Source: CAZEXD01 sp964516865 (GTDB taxonomy: Bacteria > Patescibacteriota > Minisyncoccia > Minisyncoccales > Staskawiczbacteraceae). Taken from it: a stretch of 14,577 bases of DNA. The notes under the pieces are model-generated. The model searched no databases. It saw only the letters and a list, made by a program, of their open reading frames with translations, and was not told where the DNA came from. Location of the stretch: NCBI GenBank assembly GCA_964516865.1, contig CAZEXD010000016.1, forward strand, positions 1 through 14,577, written 5' to 3'. The translations under genes and the position numbers were made by a program. Below are positions 10,997-14,577 of this stretch, piece by piece. Within the stretch, counting starts at the first letter, position 1. Every line of letters starts with the position of its first letter.

Positions 10997-12442
10997 CTAA
11001 TTGACTAATTGTTCAACAAGAACCGCCGTTTCCAGAATTTTATTTTCCTGAAGCGAATTTCCAATAATCTGTAAGCCGATTGAGAGTCCTTCTTTGGTTT
11101 TAGCACAGGGCACAGAAATAGCCGGCAAGCCCGCTAGATTGACCGCTACGGTGAAAATATCGCTCAAATACATTGAAAGCGGGTCTTTTATTTTCTCACC
11201 TATTTTAAAGGGTGGGGTGGCGGAAACCGGAGTAAAAATTAAATCTACTTCTTCAAAGGTCTTCTTAAATTCTTTTTTTATTGTTGCCACTACCTCTTGG
11301 GCTTTTTTATAGTACGCGTCATAATATCCACTAGAAAGAGAATAAGTTCCCAACATAATTCTTCTTTTTACTTCCGGCCCAAATCCTTTTCCCCTGCTCT
11401 TTAAATAAACATCCAATAGATTTTGGTTTTCCTGTTGCAAGTTTCGGATTTCCGAGTATCCATATTTTATGCCGTCATATCTTGCTAAATTAGCGCTGGC
11501 TTCTGAGGGTGCTACAATATAATAAGCGGCTAAAGCGTATTTTGTGCTTGACAAAGATATTTCTTTTATTTTCGCCCCTTGTTTTTCTATTTTTTTGATT
11601 GTTTCTTTAACCCCACTTTCAACTTCTTTGTTAATTCCTTCCACAAAATATTCTTTCGGAATTCCTATTCTTAAGTTTTTTATTTGAAAATTAGAAGTTG
11701 AAAATTGAAAATTTGATTTAATACTAGTTGCATCAAGGGGATCTTTACCGGCAATGGCGCCAAATACTATTTTAGCGTCCTCTACGTTTTTTGTTAGAGG
11801 ACCAATTTGGTCTAAAGAAGAAGCAAAAGCGATTAAACCATATCTTGAAACAGCGCCATAGGTGGGTTTTAACCCAACAACGCCACAAAAAGAAGCGGGT
11901 TGTCTGATTGAACCGCCAGTATCAGAACCCAAAGCGTAACAAGCCATATTGGCTGCCACTGCCGCGGCAGAACCGCCAGAACTGCCCCCCGGGACTCTTT
12001 CTAAATCAGCGGGATTTTTAGTGATTTTAAACGCCGAATTTTCGGTGGAAGAACCCATGGCAAACTCATCAAGGTTTGTCTTGCCCAAAATCACCGCGTC
12101 TTCGTTTTTGAGTTTTTTAATTACAGTGGCGTCATAAGGAGCAATATAGTTTTCCAAAATTTTTGAACCAGCGGTGCATTTTTGGCCTTCAACTAAAATA
12201 TTGTCTTTTATGGCGCAAGGTACGCCGGCCAAGAGCGAAATTTTTTTGCCAGCAGAAATTAATTTATCAACTTTTTTGGCTTGGGCCAAAGCGCCTTCCT
12301 CGTCTACAAATAAAAATGCGTTTATTTTTTTATCAAATTTTTCAATATTTTCTAAATAGGCCTTTACCAAATCAACAGAAGTGAATTTCTTGCTTTTTAA
12401 CCCCTCGTAGCATTCTTTAATTGATAAATTAGTCAAATTCAT
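10997..12442 (-). CDS. gatA: Glu-tRNA(Gln)/Asp-tRNA(Asn) amidotransferase subunit A
   Basis: GatA is the amidase subunit that frees ammonia from glutamine for transamidation of mischarged Glu-tRNA(Gln) or Asp-tRNA(Asn). This 481-aa protein (family about 485) has the complete Ser-cisSer-Lys triad: K79 in GVPCAIKDN, S154 in PGGSSGGS and S178 in GSDTGGSIRQP. C-terminal IFTVAVNLAGLPAISVPC and GLQIIG are also typical. Oddity: the linker at residues ~242-256 (NFQFSTSNFQIKN) is encoded by the AT-rich word AATTTTCAATTTTCAA that recurs in intergenic DNA here. It is 67 nt downstream of gatC; the spacer contains the same word. gatB is not in the window. Confidence 0.97.
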   Translation of the reverse strand: MNLTNLSIKECYEGLKSKKFTSVDLVKAYLENIEKFDKKINAFLFVDEEGALAQAKKVDKLISAGKKISLLAGVPCAIKDNILVEGQKCTAGSKILENYIAPYDATVIKKLKNEDAVILGKTNLDEFAMGSSTENSAFKITKNPADLERVPGGSSGGSAAAVAANMACYALGSDTGGSIRQPASFCGVVGLKPTYGAVSRYGLIAFASSLDQIGPLTKNVEDAKIVFGAIAGKDPLDATSIKSNFQFSTSNFQIKNLRIGIPKEYFVEGINKEVESGVKETIKKIEKQGAKIKEISLSSTKYALAAYYIVAPSEASANLARYDGIKYGYSEIRNLQQENQNLLDVYLKSRGKGFGPEVKRRIMLGTYSLSSGYYDAYYKKAQEVVATIKKEFKKTFEEVDLIFTPVSATPPFKIGEKIKDPLSMYLSDIFTVAVNLAGLPAISVPCAKTKEGLSIGLQIIGNSLQENKILETAVLVEQLVN

Positions 12443-12509
12443 TGAAAATTGATAATTGAAAATTTTTTTGTGATTTGTAATTTGGTCTTTGGTTTTTGGT
12501 AATTAAAAA

Positions 12510-12797
12510 TTATAATATCGCCTTAACTTTAATATAATTGTCTTTTTTTTCTGGCGTGGCTTCAATTAGTTTATATGCTATATCATAACTTGAAATTACT
12601 TCGTCCTTTCTTAAATCTAATTTTAGATTATCTAAATTTTCATCCTGCGAAATTTTAGCAGACGAAGGCGCTTTTTTAAGCAATTCAAAGTAATCCAAAA
12701 TCTCCGACAGATCTTTCTGCATTTTTTCTATTTCTTTTTCCGTTAACTCTAATCTCGCAAGATTAGCGATATGTTTTACCTCCTCTTTTGATATCAT
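12510..12797 (-). CDS. gatC: Glu-tRNA(Gln)/Asp-tRNA(Asn) amidotransferase subunit C
   Basis: This 95-aa protein is the normal GatC size. It starts MISKEEVKHIANLARLELTE, the family's N-terminal signature, and has the conserved ILDYFELLKK helix (~52-61). GatC wraps around the GatA-GatB interface and stabilises GatA. The second half carries the usual LRKDEV (residues ~62-67 of the conserved pattern, about 82 nt from the end). The start ATG lies only 7 nt after a -10 box, so the mRNA appears leaderless. Confidence 0.95.
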   Translation of the reverse strand: MISKEEVKHIANLARLELTEKEIEKMQKDLSEILDYFELLKKAPSSAKISQDENLDNLKLDLRKDEVISSYDIAYKLIEATPEKKDNYIKVKAIL

Positions 12798-12804
12798 TAA
12801 GGTA

Positions 12805-12833
12805 ATGATACCAAAAGTAAAAAATCTTTACAA
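12805..12833 (-). promoter_or_regulatory. Promoter of gatCA
   Basis: TTGTAA (12833-12828), a 17-nt spacer and TATCAT (12810-12805) with a preceding TGG form an extended -10 promoter on the minus strand. The ATG of gatC begins 8 nt after the -10, about where transcription should start, which predicts a leaderless transcript. Confidence 0.55.
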
Positions 12834-12884
12834 CTGCGTTACCAAAGCAAGTTAAAAAATCAGCGATGCCTATAAAAAACTAGT

Positions 12885-12977
12885 GTCCTTGTCGGGATCG
12901 CCCTGGCAACAACGCAAGCCCCGACGCAACAGACCCTGTTCTTTATCTAAAAAAACGAACAAGAACCCCGTTTTTTT
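12885..12977 (-). other. GC-rich structured patch with terminator-like hairpin
   Basis: In the 347-bp gap between mreB and gatC, the section at 12885-12940 is clearly richer in G+C than its surroundings and holds a 6-bp pairing GTCGGG/CCCGAC (12891-12896, 12919-12924). Next to it AAAAAAACG (12949-12957) pairs with CGTTTTTTT (12969-12977), a hairpin with a T-run on either strand that could act as a terminator in both directions. No open frame or known RNA is recognised. A small RNA or a decayed insertion is possible. Confidence 0.35.
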
Positions 12978-13027
12978 CTACATCATTTTTGTTTTTTTTA
13001 AATCAATCTTCAATCAATTTTAATAAA

Positions 13028-13063
13028 TACGCGCTAATTCAGTGATCGCTAAATTAACGCGTA
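13028..13063 (-). terminator. Probable terminator after mreB
   Basis: Positions 13028-13042 pair with 13049-13063 over 15 bp with two G-U pairs and a 6-nt loop. On the minus strand the stem is followed by TTTATTAAAATT, a weak U-run. It lies about 80 nt past the mreB stop. The stretch 13064-13144 is AT-rich with repeated TATCTAATT and no gene. Confidence 0.6.
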
Positions 13064-13144
13064 TCTATGTTTTGAATTTAATTTTGAGATTTATCTAATT
13101 TTATCTAATTTATCTCTAATTCTGTGCTTAGGTTTTAGATTTCG

Positions 13145-14221
13145 CTAGGTTGGCATTTCTCCTTCTTCGTCTTTTGACATAACCTCTGATAAAGTTTCTA
13201 TGTTTTCCAAAGCCGCTCCTGCTCCTCGCGCTACTGCCGTTAGAGGGTCTTCAATAATTCGACAAGGAATTTTTGTTTCTTTTATAATTAAAGCATCTAA
13301 TCCTTTTAAAAGTGAACCCCCTCCTGTAAGATGAATTCCGTTTGTCATTACATCGGCTAATAATTCCGGCGGCGTTTCTTCTATCGTTGTCTTTATCGCA
13401 GTAACAATTTGTCTAACCGATTTTTCCAATGCTCTCTGAATGTCGTCGCTAAACACTACGACCTCTTCGGGAAGACCGGTAACTATATTTCTTCCCCGCA
13501 TCGGCATCTCTTTTTTTTCTTTAAGGGGTATTGCCGATCCAATGTTTATTTTTACTTCCTCCGCTGTTCTTTCGCCAATTAAAAGTTTATATTCTTTTTG
13601 GGCAAATTGAACTATATCATCATTTAATTTGTCCCCGGCAATTCTCAAACTCTTAAAAGTCACAATTCCTCCTAAAGAAATGACAGCCACTTCTGTTGTT
13701 CCTCCGCCTATGTCTACGACAAAATTTCCTTTTGCTTCTTGAATTGGTAATCGCGCCCCAATCGCAGCGGCTAACGGTTCCTCAATTAAAAAAACGGTTC
13801 TTGCACCGGCATTTCTTGCCGCATCTCTTACTGCTTTTTTCTCCACCTCTGTAACGCCGGAAGGAATTCCCACAATAACCCTCGGCAAATAAGCCAATCC
13901 AAATCTTCTTTTACATAAGGTCGCGGCTTTTTCAATGAAATATCTTAACATCTGTTCTGTTACTTCAAAGTCCGAAATAACGCCATTAACCAAGGGTCTT
14001 GTCGCGGTAATGTAAGAAGGTGTTTTTCCCACCATTTTTCGCGCCTCTTCGCCGATCGCTAGAATCTGTCCCGTTTTATTGTTTATCGCCACTACCGACG
14101 GTTCGTTAATGATAATACCCTTATCTTTAACATAGACCAAAGAGTTAGCCGTACCCAAATCAATGGCTATATCAAGAGATAAAAAAGAGTTAACTTTTTT
14201 AAACAGATTTTTAAGTATCAT
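13145..14221 (-). CDS. mreB: Rod shape-determining protein MreB
   Basis: MreB is the bacterial actin that guides lateral wall synthesis under the membrane. This 358-aa protein has the actin-fold nucleotide motifs: phosphate 1 DLGTANSLV (residues 21-29), phosphate 2 DIGGGTTE (170-177) and the adenosine motif TGGGSLLKGLD (299-309), plus the MreB-typical TRPLVNGVISDFE (74-86) and IEEPLAAAIGA (146-156). The N-terminal MILKNLFKKVNSFLS is basic and amphipathic and may anchor it to the membrane. The ATG is 7 nt after the proS stop codon with no Shine-Dalgarno site, so it is probably co-transcribed with proS. mreC/mreD do not follow, unlike in many rods. Confidence 0.97.
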   Translation of the reverse strand: MILKNLFKKVNSFLSLDIAIDLGTANSLVYVKDKGIIINEPSVVAINNKTGQILAIGEEARKMVGKTPSYITATRPLVNGVISDFEVTEQMLRYFIEKAATLCKRRFGLAYLPRVIVGIPSGVTEVEKKAVRDAARNAGARTVFLIEEPLAAAIGARLPIQEAKGNFVVDIGGGTTEVAVISLGGIVTFKSLRIAGDKLNDDIVQFAQKEYKLLIGERTAEEVKINIGSAIPLKEKKEMPMRGRNIVTGLPEEVVVFSDDIQRALEKSVRQIVTAIKTTIEETPPELLADVMTNGIHLTGGGSLLKGLDALIIKETKIPCRIIEDPLTAVARGAGAALENIETLSEVMSKDEEGEMPT

Positions 14222-14228
14222 AAATGAA

Positions 14229-14577
14229 TTACTTGCTGAATAGATGATTCATTAATTGATTTATTTTCACCAACTTAATTTTGCTTTTGCGTCTTTCTTT
14301 AATCTCTGCCGAATTTTTTCTCAATGTTTTTTCGCTTACCACAATTCTTTTGGGAATTCCCATTAAATCCGCTTCCACCAACTTTTCCCCGGCACTTTTT
14401 TCTTTTCTGTCGTCATATAATATTTCAATACCTTGTTTTTTAATGGTGTTGTATATTTTATCGGTGATTTTCTTTATTTTTTTATTGTTTTCAATTCCCA
14501 TTAAATGGACGCTAAATGGCGCTACGCTTTGGGGCCAGACAATTCCTTTTTCGTCATGATTTACTTCTACTATCGTC
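14229..14577 (-). CDS. proS: Prolyl-tRNA synthetase, C-terminal part (runs off the window)
   Basis: The frame is open to the right edge. Its first visible residues, VNHDEKGIVWPQSVAPFSVH, match class II synthetase motif 3 and the junction to the anticodon-binding domain of ProRS. The HGTP-type anticodon-binding domain follows, with GIEILYDDRKEKSAGEK and EADLMGIPKRIVVSEKTL, then a short basic end. An internal ATG at 14501 is not the start. The enzyme charges tRNA(Pro) in the cytoplasm. About 115 codons are visible. The unlike pairing with mreB is a genome-specific arrangement. Confidence 0.9.
   Translation of the reverse strand, partial: TIVEVNHDEKGIVWPQSVAPFSVHLMGIENNKKIKKITDKIYNTIKKQGIEILYDDRKEKSAGEKLVEADLMGIPKRIVVSEKTLRKNSAEIKERRKSKIKLVKINQLMNHLFSK

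Noticed and set aside
13145..14221. MreB-like paralogue or DnaK/actin-type plasmid segregation protein
   Set aside because: Motifs TRPLVNGVISDFE and IEEPLAAAIGA are specific to chromosomal MreB, and the length is normal.

Overview
The window looks like chromosomal DNA of an AT-rich bacterium with a small genome, most likely a member of the Candidate Phyla Radiation (Patescibacteria, Parcubacteria-like). This is inference from four things: very low G+C outside RNA genes, a 23S rRNA gene swollen by stem-closed insertions, weak or absent Shine-Dalgarno sites, and repeated AT-rich filler words between genes. A typical RF2 gene argues that UGA is a stop, so the UGA=Gly lineages (Gracilibacteria, Absconditabacteria) are unlikely. 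Nearly every gene lies on the minus strand.

Layout from right to left, the direction of transcription. The 3' end of proS runs into mreB. After a terminator-rich gap come gatC and gatA, then a HEPN-like membrane protein. A 32-aa membrane peptide lies on the plus strand, followed by a DivIC/FtsB-like septum protein. Next are tRNA-Gly(CCC) and tRNA-Thr(CGT), and a gap with three copies of a palindromic repeat. A sharply bounded GC-rich gene for a three-helix membrane protein follows. Then comes prfB-ftsE-ftsX; prfB keeps the classical CTT TGA C +1 frameshift site, so its first 22 codons form a separate short reading frame. tRNA-Gln(CTG) and tRNA-Ile(GAT) follow.

An accessory patch of about 1.4 kb (3.88-5.28 kb) lies between tRNA-Ile and ychF. 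It holds a small-multidrug-resistance-like gene split at a slippery U UUA AAA site, a 14-bp inverted repeat bracketing that gene, a 95-nt attC-like palindrome, a dCTP-deaminase-like gene broken by an in-frame TAA, and a 77-codon unknown ORF. Beyond it are ychF, an MscS-related membrane protein with a strong terminator, and the 5' part of a 23S rRNA gene that runs off the left edge.

The 23S gene has its own consensus promoter and no 16S gene immediately upstream. Its leader of about 340 nt contains a terminator with a competing antiterminator pairing, a 22-bp hairpin and a boxA-like element. The 23S itself carries two paralogous stem-closed insertions and a third AT-rich extension.

Most recognised genes serve translation (23S, tRNAs, RF2, GatCA, ProRS, YchF) or cell shape and division (MreB, FtsEX, DivIC). 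The strongest candidates for something undescribed are the twin 23S insertions with the attenuator-like 23S leader, the GC-rich membrane gene, and the SMR cassette-like patch.
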